Shown here: positions 32,295 to 43,496 of the stretch, one piece after another
Layout of the letters: each line of letters opens with the position of its first letter
Position numbering within the stretch: position 1 is the first letter of the stretch
DNA from: Heloderma charlesbogerti
Taxonomy: Eukaryota; Chordata; Lepidosauria; Squamata; Helodermatidae
NCBI GenBank assembly: GCA_026122225.1
Contig: JANEZZ010003061.1
Coordinates: forward strand, 5,945,501 to 6,009,500
Reading direction: 5' to 3'
Length of the DNA: 64,000 bases
Position numbers and translations under genes: made by a program
The notes under the pieces: generated by a model
The model's database searches: none
The model's input: the letters and a program-made list of their open reading frames with translations, nothing else
What the model was told of the DNA's origin: nothing

Positions 32295-33355
32295 GTCTGA
32301 ACAGGGACAGGGATAACCTAGCCACAGTAGTACATGAGCTGGTACCTTCCCAATTAGACTACTGCAATGCAGTTTACGTGGGGCTGCCCTTGAAGACAAC
32401 TTGGAAGTTGCAGCTAGTGTAAAATGCAGCAGCTAGACTGTTGACTGAAACATCTAATAAAAAACATATAACATCAGTTTTAAAGGAATTGCACTGGCTG
32501 CCAATACGCTTCTGGTCAGAATTCAAGGTTTTGGTGATGACATTTAAAGCCCTAAGAGGCTTGAGACCTCGATATTTGAGGGAATGCCTCTCCCTATATA
32601 TGCCTGCCCAAGGACTGAGATCTGTTGGAGAAGCCCTCCTCTGCATCCCACCAGTGCAAGGCATACACTATGGTGGGACGTGGGAGAGAGCCTTCTCTGC
32701 AGTGGAATGTCCTCCCCTTGGAGGCCTGATTGGCGCAGATATTGGTTTCATTTTGGCACCAAGTAAAAACATGGTTTTTTACCAAAGTCTTTGAGGGCTA
32801 AATGCATTCCCTAAAGTAGCACACTGTTTAAACTGTTTTATTGTTTTAGATTTTTATTGGTATTAGCTTGTTTAATGGTTTAATATGCTTTTAGTCAGGG
32901 GCCACAGTGGCTTAGTGGTTAAGACGCTGAACTGCAGACCGGAAGGTCGGCAGGGCAGCAGTTCGAGATCTGAGTGCTGTGTGAGAGAGTGAGCTCCCGT
33001 CTTCAGGCCCAGCTTCTGCCAACCTAGCAGTTCGAAAGCAAGAAATTGCAAGTAGATAAATAGGTACTGCTTCAGCGGGAAAGGTAACAGCGTTCCGTGC
33101 ACCTCGGTGTTCAGTCATGCCGGCCACATGACCACGGAAGCGTCTTCGGACAGCGCTGGCTCTTTGGCTTAGAAATGGAGATGAGCACCACACCCTAGAG
33201 TCGGACACGACTGGTTGGGGACACCTTTACCTTTTTATGTTTTTAGGTGTTTAATTTTTTTATTGTTTTATACTGTTTAAATTGATTTTATCTGTATGCT
33301 GCCCTGAGATCTTAATGATATAGGGTGGGATACAATGTTAAACATAAATAAATAG
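32295..33355 (+). pseudogene. L2-type LINE 3' end, split by a SINE
   Basis: The frames read LDYCNAVYVGLPL (about 32355), KLQLV.NAAARL, then HITSVLKELHWLPIRFWSEF, KVLVMTFKALRGLRPRYLRE and GTWERAFSAVECPPL (32441-32794). This is the C-terminal block of L2-type reverse transcriptases. The 3' UTR resumes after the SINE and ends CTGCCCTGAGATC and ACATAAATAAATAG near 33350. The stop and frame changes make it a relic. Confidence 0.85.
32895..33237 (+). mobile_element. Sauria-type SINE in L2 3' UTR
   Basis: Flanked by TGCTTTTAG (32886-32894) and TGTTTTTAG (33238-33246). The head is GGGGCCACAGTGGCTTAGTG with a B-box at CAGTTCGAGATC. The 3' end is AGAGTCGGACACGACTGG then ACCTTTACCTTTTTA. It is the same family as 28715-29056. 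Confidence 0.87.
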
Positions 33356-33624
33356 TCTTAAAAAATAAAGCTCTCTAATTCAAATTATTGGGTAGATGGA
33401 TGGGTGGGTGTTATCGTATTCCTGGGAACAGGCATGTTCTTAATGATATTAAATTCCATTTGTTAAGCAGCATTTCATATACTTCTTGAACGGGGTGTTA
33501 CTGCTTCTATGCCTCTGTTTCAATTGTGATTTGGGGTGGCTTAAGGCAGAACCCATGGTTCTATGGCCTGTGAGATCTGTCCATATCTAACTTTACAGTA
33601 TTCACTTAATTTTTTTTATTAACA
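33356..33624. other. Unassigned DNA
   Basis: Nothing recognised between the L2 end and the Tc1 element. Confidence 0.5.
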
Positions 33625-33626
33625 TA

Positions 33627-35282
33627 CAGTCAGGGCCAGAAATATTGGAACAAGGATAACTGTTTTGGCATTTGGCCTCTGTACACCACCACATTGAAGT
33701 TGAAAGGAAACACACCCAGATGGGAGCGAAGTCAGGACTTTCAGCTGTAATTCAAGGGCTTTGACAAAAGTGAGGCACTAACCATTCAGGAAGGACAGCC
33801 AATGGCATACACACACACACACACATCATTGGTGGCTCATAAGTAATGGAACAAACCAACATCATCTCAGACTTAAGGATTGCCTTTAATACTTGGATGA
33901 AAATCCTTTGCAGTCAATGACTGCCTGAAGTCTGGAACCCATGGACATGACCAAATGCTGAATGTCCTCCCTCGAGATGCTTTGCCAGGCCTTTCCTGCA
34001 GCTGCCTTCAGCTGCTGCTTGTTTATGGGTCTTTCTGCCTTCAGTCTTGTCTTTAGTAAGTGAAAACCATGCTCTATTGGGTTGAGTCCAGGTGACTGAC
34101 TTGGCCATTGAAGAACATCCCACTTCTTTGCCTGGAGAAACTCTTGGGTAGCTTTTGCTGTATGTTTGGGGTCATTATCCATCTGCAATATGAAGCGGCA
34201 TCCTATCAGTTTGGCAGAAGTCGGCTGAATCTGAGCAGAAAGTACAGCCCTATACACTTCAGAATTCATCCTGCTGCTTTTATCAGCAGTCAGGTCATCA
34301 ATAAACACCAGTGACCCGGTTCCATTGGCAGCCATACATGCCCATGCCATAACACTGCCTCCACCATGTTTGACAGATGATGTGGTATGCTTTGGATCAT
34401 GAGCTGTTCCTTTCCTTCTCCATACTTTTCTCTTCCCATCATTCTGGTACAAGTTCATCTTGGTTTCATCAGTCCACAGAATCTTATTACAGACCTGGGC
34501 AGGCTTTTTTAGGTGTTTTCTGGCAAAGGCTAATCTGGCCTTTCTGTTCTTGAGCGTTACCCGTGGTTTGCACCTTGTTGTGAAGCCTCTGTATTTACAT
34601 TCATAAAGCCGTCTCTTGACTGTAGATGTTGACAATGACATGCCTACCTCTGCAAGAGCGTTCTTGACCTGGCTAGATGTTGTGAAAGGGTTCCTCTTCA
34701 CCATGAGCAGCATTCTACGGTCATCTGCTTTAGTTGTCTTCCATGGTCTTCCAGGCCTTTTGCTGTTGCTGAGCTTGCCAGTTAATTCCTTCTTTTCCGG
34801 GATGTTCCAAACTGTTGGGTTGGCCACTCCCACTGTTTTTGCTATCTCTCTGATAGGTTTATTTTGTTTCCTCAGCCTAATGATGGCCTCCTTCACTCAC
34901 ATGGACACCTCTTTGGACTTCATGTTGGGAGTTCCAGTGAACAGCTACCAAATGCAAATGTAACACTTGGAACCACCTCCAGGCCTTTTATCTGCTTGAT
35001 TGGTCATGGAGTACCCAGGAAACAGGCCACACCTGGCCATGCAGCTGCTTGTCAGCCATTCATTCCACTACTTATGAGCCACCAAGATGGGTGTGTGTGT
35101 ATGCTACTGGCTGTACTTCCTGAATGGTTAGTGCCCCACTTTTGTCAAACCCCTTGAATTACAGCTGAAAGTCCTGACTTCGCTCCCATCTGGGTGTGTT
35201 TCCTTTCAAATTCAATGTGGTGGTGTACAGAGGCCAACTGCCAAAACAGTTATCCTTGTTCCAATATTTCTGGCCCTGACTG
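33627..35282 (-). mobile_element. Tc1-family transposon, 1656 bp, nearly intact
   Basis: Both ends carry TA (33625-33626 and 35283-35284), the Tc1/mariner target duplication. The inverted repeats are about 230 bp long (33627-33857 and 35055-35282), start CAGTCAGGGCCAGAAATATT, and differ at few positions. A (CA)n run lies inside each repeat. The transposase is on the minus strand. The high similarity of the two ends suggests a comparatively recent insertion. Confidence 0.96.
33886..34923 (-). pseudogene. Tc1-type DD34E transposase with one early stop
   Basis: From ATG at 34921-34923 the frame reads MKSKEVSM, then TGA (34897-34899), then stays open for 336 codons to the end. Counting from the codon after the stop: N-terminal helix-turn-helix IIRLRKQNKPIREIAKTVGV (residues 5-24), a GRPWK motif (49-53, the AT-hook-like GRPxK of Tc1), a second DNA-binding part around 70-110, and the catalytic residues D143 (LWTDETKMN), D240 (MDNDPKHTA) and E275 (GLNPIEH) spaced as DD34E. 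The stop may be a C-to-T change of an arginine CGA codon. A later methionine could only give an N-terminally shortened protein. Confidence 0.93.
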
Positions 35283-35284
35283 TA

Positions 35285-35526
35285 TTTTTAAACTTCCCTT
35301 CATCTTTGTGGATAGGAGGGCAGTGTACAAATATGATTAAAACAAGACATAATACAATAAAAAATACTAAACCCACATCATCATGATAAAGACAAAAGAA
35401 GCAACAAATAGAACAGACAAAAACAACTAATTAAAATGCCTGGGTAAAAAAAGGGGGGGGGTTTGAACTGGCGTAGAAACAACAACAGTGTTGGCACCAG
35501 CTGCATCCATGGGAAGGGTATTCCAT
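35285..35526. other. Unassigned AT-rich DNA
   Basis: Short flank of the Tc1 element with no recognised repeat. Poly-G at about 35452-35460. Confidence 0.4.
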
Positions 35527-35767
35527 GGGTTGGATCCAGATTTGGGTGTTTACAACTGGGTTGGAGGGAGCGAAATTTCCCACCTCCTCCTCCCCACAGC
35601 AGCTCCTCCAGCCCGCTGAAAATGACACACAAAGGGGTGGGGGACCCTGCTGAATGGCGTAAGCTGTGACGCAGAGGAGGAGGGAGGATCTCTGAAAATC
35701 AGGAAGAGGCACCTTCCATGAGCTGAGCCTTTCCATCAACAGAAGGCAGATCCTGAATCCAACCTCC
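35527..35767. mobile_element. Degenerate foldback MITE (GGGTTGGATCCAGAT end)
   Basis: GGGTTGGATCCAGATTTGGG on the left and GCAGATCCTGAATCCAACC on the right are inverted and match the ends of 6420-6553 and 6893-7016. The interior is unrelated and GC-rich. Confidence 0.5.
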
Positions 35768-35879
35768 TAATTGGGGCACCACAACCAAGAAGGCTGTCTC
35801 CCTTGTTGATGCATGATGTACCCAAGGTATAGGTACTCACTCTATTCCCTGCCATTGTGACTACAAAGTCTTCTTCACT

Positions 35880-36265
35880 GTCTTGGTTTGCACGATCAAA
35901 CAAACCATGGGTTGCTCATGAGTACACAGGAGCCATCGAGTGGTTTGCTTCCAGCCTGCTCATCCACTTCTGCTTTTCCAGGGTTGCTATCATTATGTCT
36001 GAATCCAGAAATGCTAGTGGTTAAATAAGCCAGAGTTAACCCATGGTTTGTTGTTGGATTAACTGTGGGTTCTTTAACCCCTTAACAACCCAGAGTTTCT
36101 GGCTTTAGACATCATGATAACAACCTAGGAATGTTCCTGGGTTGTGTAGAAAAACAGAAGCAAGGAGCACGCAGGAAGCAGTGCATCACTGCTGTGCAGC
36201 CACAACTAACTATGGATTAAACAACCCATCTTTAGCTGTTACGTTTGTACTGGGTCACTGTGTAT
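35880..36265. mobile_element. Foldback MITE with AACCCATGGTTTGTTG motif
   Basis: GCTATCATTATGTCTGAATC and its mirror GACATCATGATAACAACC enclose CAGAGTTAACCCATGGTTTG and CCTTAACAACCCAGAGTTTC. The right end TATGGATTAAACAACCCATC then TGTACTGGGTC is like 31860-31930. It is a relative of 31225-31945. Confidence 0.5.
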
Positions 36266-36315
36266 AAAGTAGGCATAGGGCACTTACTTATACACTTCAG
36301 TAGCAAAGGCAGGGC

Positions 36316-36316
<1 letters not shown>

Positions 36317-36358
<42 letters not shown>
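36317..36358. repeat. (TG)n microsatellite
   Basis: About 20 uninterrupted TG dinucleotides. Confidence 0.97.
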
Positions 36359-36359
<1 letters not shown>

Positions 36360-36789
36360 TATCTCCTGGCACCTGCAGAGCTGGTCCCCTCCATTTAAAT
36401 GAACAGAAATCAACAGCAGAAGGTCCAGCTACACTTCTCTTCTCCTACATGTGGAAGAAACTGCTGGACTGCAATGGGTGGCTTACAACTCAACATCTAT
36501 AAGGCTGCTTTTAGAAAAGATGCGTAAATCTCTAGTTTTATCTTGTATTGTAATTTTATTCCCACCGCCCCTGGGAACTCTGTGGTGTTGAAGGCACAGA
36601 ATACAAATTAAGTAAATAATAAAAAAACAGAAAATAAAATTATTTTCTTGGAATGTGCCATAGCTATTTATTTATAGTTTTAATTGCTAGGGCCTCCCCC
36701 TTTCACAATAACCCAACCGATACTGGATGCACAAATGGGGGCACTAGGAAAGCTCAGACAACCAGATACAAAAGCCTTGTAAGAATGCC

Positions 36790-37110
36790 AGCAACAGGAC
36801 AGGCCGGTTCGTGTGATCCCAGGGTAGTTAACAAGTGTGGTGGTCATGCCCTTGCCAGTGCAGCTTCTCGTGTCATCCAGACTCAGCGAGGGTGACTTGT
36901 TGGGGTGGCTAACAAACCACCCAGAACCCATGGGCTGTTATAGTGTTGTGGAGTGGTTTGTTACCCACCCCAACAAGCCACCCTCGCTGGGTTCAGACAG
37001 CATGAGAAGCTGCTCCAGTGAGTGTCATTATACAAATCTGGCTGGCACGCACAGGGTGTTTAACAAGCCATGGTGGCTTGTTAACCACCCTGCAATCATG
37101 CAAGCCAGCC
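36790..37110. mobile_element. Foldback MITE, 320 bp
   Basis: Outer arms: CAGGGTAGTTAACAAG against CTTGTTAACCACCCTG. Inner arms: AGCTTCTCGTGTCATCCAGA against CAGACAGCATGAGAAGCT, and TTGTTGGGGTGGCTAACAAA against GTTACCCACCCCAACAAG. No target duplication was found. Confidence 0.7.
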
Positions 37111-37597
37111 CATTGTTGGCTACAGATTGCCTTGGGCAAGATGCCCTGACAGAGACCCACTCCTTGCTACTATTGCCACTGCCCATTCACTAGCCCTCTC
37201 CCCCTGGGTCCAGCCCCCACTACTGCCCAGAAGGAGAAGACTAGGAAAATGGAGGCTCTTGCTACTTCTGTTCTGGCCTCAGCACACACTGGGCTGTGTG
37301 TCTATCCAGGCAGCTAAACTTGCATCCAATCCACACTTCCGTATAAATCAGTCTTCAGCTTTATTGATGACACAACTTGAACAACAAATTAATAAATGCA
37401 GAGGATTAAACATGCAACTGTAGAAGATGAATAAATGGAATGTTGAGAGAGGTTGAAATAAAGGAAAAGCTATAGATGCAGTGGAAGACAATGCAAGGCC
37501 AGGCTTTTCCATTTCCAACCCAGGATGGCAGAGAACCAGGCCACTGAGGAAAAGGTGGCCTAAAAAGGACTAGAACACCTCCCCAGGAATGCGAGAG

Positions 37598-37770
37598 GGG
37601 CCATAGATCAGCGGTAGAGCACGTGCTTTGCATGCAGAAGGTCCCAAGTTCAATCCCAGGCAGGGCTGGATAAATTGCTACCTGGAAAGCCACTGCCAGT
37701 AAGTGTCAACAATACTGGGCTGGATGGCTCAATAGACTGTCTCAGTATAAGGCAGCTTCCTATATTCTAC
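37598..37770 (+). mobile_element. tRNA-derived SINE (GCTCAGTGGTAGAGC type)
   Basis: A-box region AGATCAGCGGTAGAGCAC and B-box AGTTCAATCCC are followed by CAATACTGGGCTGGATGG and CAGTATAAGGCAGCTTCC. Relatives: 50252-50461 (plus) and 43252-43402 (minus). It is not a tRNA gene; the 3' half of the cloverleaf is absent. Confidence 0.82.
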
Positions 37771-38939
37771 TCAACCAATGCAATATAACAAATAACACTA
37801 TGCCCACTTCAGGCAGAGCACCTTCTCCTTCCTCTTGTTGCTGTTTGCACACTTGAAAGGGGCAGTGCAGAAACTGCACCAGCAAGGAGGAGGAGGGCCA
37901 GGGGTGGGAATGCTTGAGGAAACCAATCTTAGTAAATCCCCATACAAAATATCCCTATCTGCATGTATTAGACTAATGTGTAGATTGGAACTTAGTTATC
38001 CCACTAAGATTTCACCAGAATGTTGCAATGCAGTTCTCAGCAGTTTAAACGCATTACATATGACTATGTATTTTCAGTGGGGAAAGACATGCTTAAATGT
38101 GTATTTTGAGAGAAATGTGTATTTTGCACATTTAAATATATATTTGAGAAGATCTGTGTTTGTTTTAAATTGTTGATTAATGAGGAAAGGGCTAATACCA
38201 ACACATGCAGCAGCACTGCCATTTCACTTACGCCATACAATGCGTTTGTCCAGTGAGAACTAGTCAGCTCTTTTATCGTTCAGGTGTAATTTTGTTACAA
38301 AGTAAATAATTTTCTGATTTACCGGCTAGACCACCAACATCAGAAATGGAGAGTACAGCACTATCGGACAAAACAGCAGTCAGTCTAAGGGGAAGGATTT
38401 CACTGAACTCAGATGCCCATAAAAGCGAGACCTTGCTTACTCTTTGGCTTCCTAATAACATCTAATCCGGAGGCCCTGATGCTCGCTCGTACGCTCTCAC
38501 TCTCTCTCTTAGAAAATCCTCTATACATGGAATTCTGCATGTGCTCTGAAACCCAAGACTCTACTCAAGTAGGCAACATGTAGGTAGCTAAATCAGATTG
38601 GCTTCCTTGATTTTTATTTGGAATTCTGTGTGTGTGATTGTTTCCTACACACACACACACATACTTTTATAGTTCTATATTTGGCCGCATTGTTTTAGAA
38701 GGGTTGTTTGCACAGCTGTAAAACTACCACCTCCATTCATAGGATTTTCAAAAAGTTTTGTTAAGTTCTGTGTTTCTGGGCTTTGGGGCAAGGAAATCTG
38801 AAGTGCCTTTCTTTTTATGTCTTGCTAGGGCTGGGCTGAAGGGAGGGGCCCTTGCCAACAGGGCTCTGAAACTCCCCAAACAGCTGGACAGAGTAGGGCA
38901 TGTCAGGAGGGTCATCCTGATTGATGGCAGCCTCTCAAC
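37771..38939. other. Mostly unique DNA
   Basis: No exon or classified repeat. A short (AC)n tract lies at 38647-38662. Confidence 0.5.
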
Positions 38940-39492
38940 CAGTGCCGGCTCCCGGTTTGTGAGGGCCCTTGGTCAAGCCATCGGCAGCAGGCCCTTCCCT
39001 CAGCCTCTCTCCTCATCACGATTGTTACAATAAAATACTGAAATGCAGGTCCCAATATTTTATTGTAACCGTTTTTTACCTGTTTTAAATTGTTGTTAAA
39101 CTCTGTATGTTAAACATTTTCTATTATGTTGTCTTTTTGCGGTTGACATTTTTGTGACCCTCCCAGAGAGCTTTAGCTGCTGAGAGGTATAGAAATGAAA
39201 TGACAATGAAATTGTCACCAGCTGCTCTTGCTCTTGTTTCTCATCATTGCTCCCACTTGCTTGCTTGCCAGGCAGAGAGCCAGTGAGCAAGTAGGCCGTG
39301 GCATCTCTTCCTCCTCCTTCTCACCACCTCTCTTTGTCTGGGCCAGAGTGAGAGGCAGGTGAACAAGCAAGCTGCAATGGTGAAGAGGAGGCACAACTCC
39401 AGTGGGGGCAGGGGGCTCTTCTCAGCTGGCCCTTGCTAGGATGTGGGTCCTCAGCAGGTGCCCAGCCATGCCTACCCTTGATGTCAGCCCTG
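38940..39492. mobile_element. hAT MITE family Z, copy 1
   Basis: Starts CAGTGCCGGCTC and ends GATGTCAGCCCTG. Octamers CTCTCAAC and TTATCAAC match at 6 of 8. It shares TGAACAAGCAAGC-type, CTCTTTGTCTGGGCCAGAG-like and CTTGCTTGCCAGGCAG-like blocks, inverted, with 59426-59782. An L2-like tail (AGAGAGCTTTAGCTGCTGAG, then TATAGAAATGAAATGAC) at about 39165-39210 is embedded. Confidence 0.65.
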
Positions 39493-40854
39493 TTATCAAC
39501 AATTTTTTTTGCGGGGGGGAGGGACCCCTATCAAGAAAGGGTCCACCAGTAGGGAAAGGCATTCCACCCTCCCAGGTTTGTAATATGCCCTTGTTTGTAT
39601 CACAGGTAGGTAGGTGCTCCTTTTAACCCCATCCAATTTACTGAAAATACCTAGCTGTGCTGGACCTCTAAAAGGAGATGAGGTTTTCACATGGCCTGGC
39701 AATGAATAATACATTGGGAAGCAAAGGCAGCCATTAGCTCTCTTCTAATCAGTATCATGTAGCATTTTACCAATTAACCACTTCTCTCAGACACTTACCA
39801 TATGAAGTGGCTCTAGGCAGAACTCCCATCAGGGTGGACTGGGCCATCTGCATTTAGAAAATTGCCTATACATTTATTAAAGTGAAATCCACCCATTAAT
39901 TAGTCCTGTCAGTCTTTCCTCCAAGGGTTCTCATTAGCACATTGAGCTAATTGCTACCACCAGAGGCATAAGGGTGTGGAATTGGAGGGGGGGGGGAAGT
40001 ATTAAAACAAAAATTGTAGTCAAGAGAAATATTTTTATTCCTTTCCTCCCCTTCTTTTTTAGCCCAACAAATTGACAAAATTCAAAACACAATGGTAAAA
40101 CTTTTCATTTCTGGCATCTTGTTCTCGGTATTTAATTTTTTTTTAACAGGGGGTAATAACACCCATGTAGAACTCATTGGTTAAAGCAACAAAAAATGGA
40201 ACAGTGTGTTGTTCAAATCATTGTAAAAGTTCACAGAATCCCATCAAGTATGTTCCCAAGCCCTTAGGCATGCCTGAAGCAGCACTTTGGGGTCAGCTAT
40301 GGGTTTTTCTTATTTCTTATATATTTCTGCCTTTCTGCTGATGTCCACAGTTTAAAATAATTGTGGGCAAAGCTATCCTAACCCTCAGATCTACTGACTG
40401 TCTGGTTAGGATAGGGGGAAGAGCCCCTCTGCCTGCATGGAGGAGTTCTGCTGCCAGAGGTGGGGCATGTCCACCCCAGAGACCCTTAGCCACAGGCGTA
40501 AATCCACCGCTGCTGGTGTTTCTGCCAGAGACAGGCCTCAAACTGGGCCATTCCGAGGGAAGGACAGAGGTGGCTTTGGATCTCCTGGATCTAATGCCCT
40601 TGCATTCTTCTGAGGGACCTCAGAACAGGGCACCTCGGCTACACCCTCAGCATAGAATTCCCCCATTGTTTTCAATGGGGATGATGACAACAACAACAAC
40701 AACAGATCCACCAGGCTGAAAAGCCAGTAAAGCCACCGCCCCACCCTAGCTGGCATGAGCCAGCAGGGCTTTGGGAGTGGCAGACAATCCACCAGTTCAC
40801 TCCCTGCTCCCTGACTTTGGATTGCCCTCTCACAATTTAATAGATATGATATCA
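39493..40854. other. Unassigned DNA
   Basis: No gene is recognised. CCCCATTGTTTTCAATGGGG at 40662-40681 is a perfect small hairpin, followed by (CAA)n at 40686-40705. Confidence 0.5.
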
Positions 40855-41215
40855 TACAAAAGGGAAACGCCAAAAAAGAGGACAAAAGTTGGAACTGATC
40901 TGCATCAAATTTGCATATGCTAATCTATATCTATAGATGTACATTTAGAAATAATAATAATAGAAACAGAATACATCTCACCCTAATGTGGAAGGCCATG
41001 ACCAGGTGACCTGCATGCCTTGCCCAGTCTGCTGTCCAGGTGCTGTGGATGGGCAACTTCAAGGTCCAGCTTTTCTTTCTAATGGTTCTTTATCTTTAAA
41101 CCAGACTTGGGCTGGACAGCCCTTTACACAGAGGACACCTAGAGAGGACAGTCCTCTTTCAGCCCTTCAATAGAGGACTGGCCTCTGTAAAAAGGACACA
41201 TGGCCAGCCTAGAAA
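40855..41215 (-). repeat. Repeat family W, copy 1
   Basis: Reverse-orientation relative of 49747-50205. GGGCAACTTCAAGG, AATGGTTCTTTATC, GAGAGGACAGTCCTCTTTC and ATTTAGAAATAATAATAA correspond, in reversed order, to GACAGTCCTCTATTTTGG, AAAGAACCATAAGG, CTTGAAGTTGCCC and TTTCTAAATG. Probably a decayed DNA-transposon MITE. Confidence 0.6.
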
Positions 41216-41488
41216 AGGAACAGAAAGGGAAGAGGGAAAACAAATGTACTGAGGAACCAACTATTTCATACTGTGAGGCCCAGCATGAGCTGCGGAACCA
41301 CCATTTTAACTTCCCAGAATACCCTCTGGGCATCATTGTAAATTAAGATGGTGCCCCTCACAGCTACTAGGCCATCAAGTAAAGCTGTAGGGGCCTGCTG
41401 AGGTAGGTGGCGGCCAGGGGTGTTGCTAGGTTCTTAAAAGATCTGGGGCACAGGCCCATAACACAAATTTGCATATGTATATATATCG

Positions 41489-41518
41489 ATATCTATCTAT
41501 CTATCTATCTATCTATCT
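41489..41518. repeat. (TATC)n microsatellite
   Basis: About seven tandem TATC units, with a TG-rich tract at 41543-41559. Confidence 0.95.
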
Positions 41519-41749
41519 GAGTCTAAGCAGACCTCTAATATATGTGTGTGTGTGTGTGCTGTGCTTACATGTGTGCATAGATTACAGTCATAAATACATA
41601 CATAAGTGTGCACTGACCCCCCACCCCACATCAACTCAGACCCCGATTTAGCATTTTGGAAAACATCCTCCTTTTGCTCCGTCCAGTTTGTAGTCAGTCC
41701 ACTTCAGCTCAGCACCAAACCTGAGTCAAAGTTTGGAAAAATGAGTCTC

Positions 41750-42350
41750 TATGCTTCCTGTTGACTACCTTGGGAAATTTGAAAAAAACTGTAGCATTTT
41801 TCTCTTGGTCAGAACTGGATGGTAATTTCAGACATAGTAGCCCCCTAGAAGGGGATTACACCTGCCCAATGTCAGAAAAAATAGGTGCAGGGTTCATATT
41901 TTAATTTTCTTTTAAAGTGAACTGCCAATAACATTGTTATTCCTTGGAAGAACTGGATTAAAAATTCAGGGTTCATTGCCCCATCAGAAGAGATGATGCC
42001 TGCCAAATTTCAGAATGATAGCCACAAGGGTTTTTGTGCAAGGGTGGCCTTGACATTTTGAGGTCTCCAAAAGATGACATATTTCTCCCTCTATGTTCCT
42101 TGTGGACCATTGTTCTGAAAATTACAGACATCCTAGAGGTGTCCCTCAGTAAGAAACCAGCAAAGTTTTAGAATGATAGGTGCAGCAGTTCATATGGAAG
42201 GGGAGTTCTCCAATTTGGAGGAGAGAGTTATTTGCTTTCCCTTCTAGTCACCCCCTCCCCAGTAGTTTTTGGGTAGGTTTGTATGAAAATGCACAGGTCA
42301 TTAGAGGTGTCCCCCAGGCAAGAAACCTGCAAAGTTTTTGAAGGATACAT
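41750..42350 (-). repeat. Degenerate left subterminal tandem array of the 4.2-kb hAT
   Basis: Related segments start near 41825, 41962, 42119 and 42287 (AATTTCAGACATAGTAGCCC; AATTCAGGGTTCATTGCCCC; AATTACAGACATCCTAGAGG; AATGCACAGGTCATTAGAGG). CCTGCCAAATTTCAGA mirrors TCTGAAATTTGGCAGG of the right array. Confidence 0.6.
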
Positions 42351-42424
42351 GCCTGCAAATTTAGAATTACTAGAATTTATTTACATTTCACCAATGTTAG
42401 CAGCAGGGAAACATGGGTAGGAAG

Positions 42425-42540
42425 ATGCTATTGCACCCATTGCTTGTGGGTTTCCCATGGGTTGGCTACTGTGTGAACAGAATGCTGGACTAGATGGACC
42501 TTGGTCTGATGCAGCATGGCTCTTCTTATATTCTTAAATA
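42425..42540 (+). mobile_element. CR1-type LINE 3' end fragment
   Basis: Mirror of the 3' end seen at 25203: GTGAACAGAATGCTGGACTA then GATGGACCTTGGTCTGATGC. It lies inside the 4.2-kb hAT, in the opposite orientation to the other copies. Confidence 0.75.
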
Positions 42541-43251
42541 GAGAGTGCCTCTGAGCATATGCAGAATGCTTTTCTTTCACCACTGAGCACTTACATTCTC
42601 CCCCTACCAATTCTATTCCCCTCCATGCAATCATCTCTCCTCATCTTACCATTGTCCAGCAACTCTTCATAAAAACAGATGTTTTGTTTTGTGCAACTCT
42701 CCTCTACCTCTTCCTTGTTATGCACAAGCTCTCATTTTATCTTCCTCCCCATACCTTCATTTGTGCCAAGACTTCACCAGGATTCAGCCAATGAGTCTGT
42801 TTTCAAACCTCAGTGAGTCTGTTTTCAAACCTAGGGCTAAGGTATGGAGAAACTCTGAGCATGTACTAAGTGCCTTTCCCACACCACTGAAGCTAGAGTT
42901 CATGCAAAACCACCACCACCACCCCACAAATGACAAAACATGCATAGGACAGAGCTGAAAGGGTAGTCAGTTCATTAGCCGGAACCGGGTAGGCACTGTA
43001 TTAAGCCTGCAGTACCATGCTCACAACTCAGGACTTATATGTGAGTAAGCCTGCAGAACATCAAGGTGCAAACCTCCCTGCAAAAGTAACTTGTGCTGGA
43101 ATCCTATGCACACTTTCCTGAGGGTAAGCCCCTTCTGAGTAGGCATACATAGGATTGCACAAATGAGCAGTTTTTATCTCCCCTCCACTTAAAAAACAAA
43201 CCAAAAACTCCTATTTTTAATTAAAGCTTTCTGTTCATAGGAACATAGGAC

Positions 43252-43402
43252 CCGGAGTCCATCTAGCCCTGACTGGCAGCAGCAGCTCTCCGGGGTTTCA
43301 GGCCGGATTCTTTCCTGGCCCTACTTGGAGATGCTGGGGATTGAACCTGGGACCTTCTGCATGCCAAGCATGTGCTCTGCCACTGAGCTACAGCCCTTCC
43401 TA
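43252..43402 (-). mobile_element. tRNA-derived SINE fragment
   Basis: GGGATTGAACCTGGGACC is the mirrored B-box and GCTCTGCCACTGAGCTACAG the mirrored A-box. The 3' body CTCTCCGGGGTTTCAGGC is also in 50252-50461. Confidence 0.75.
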
Positions 43403-43496
43403 TTGCTGGATAATGGCAACTGACAAACAAAACAGCCCCAGATTTGTTTCTCTGCAACCATGTGAACCCACTTTTCTCAAAGGCTTGAGTGAGAAG

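Noticed and set aside
33627..33857. Microsatellite as the cause of end similarity in Tc1
   Set aside because: The (CA)n run is a small part; the match extends for about 230 bp on both sides of it.
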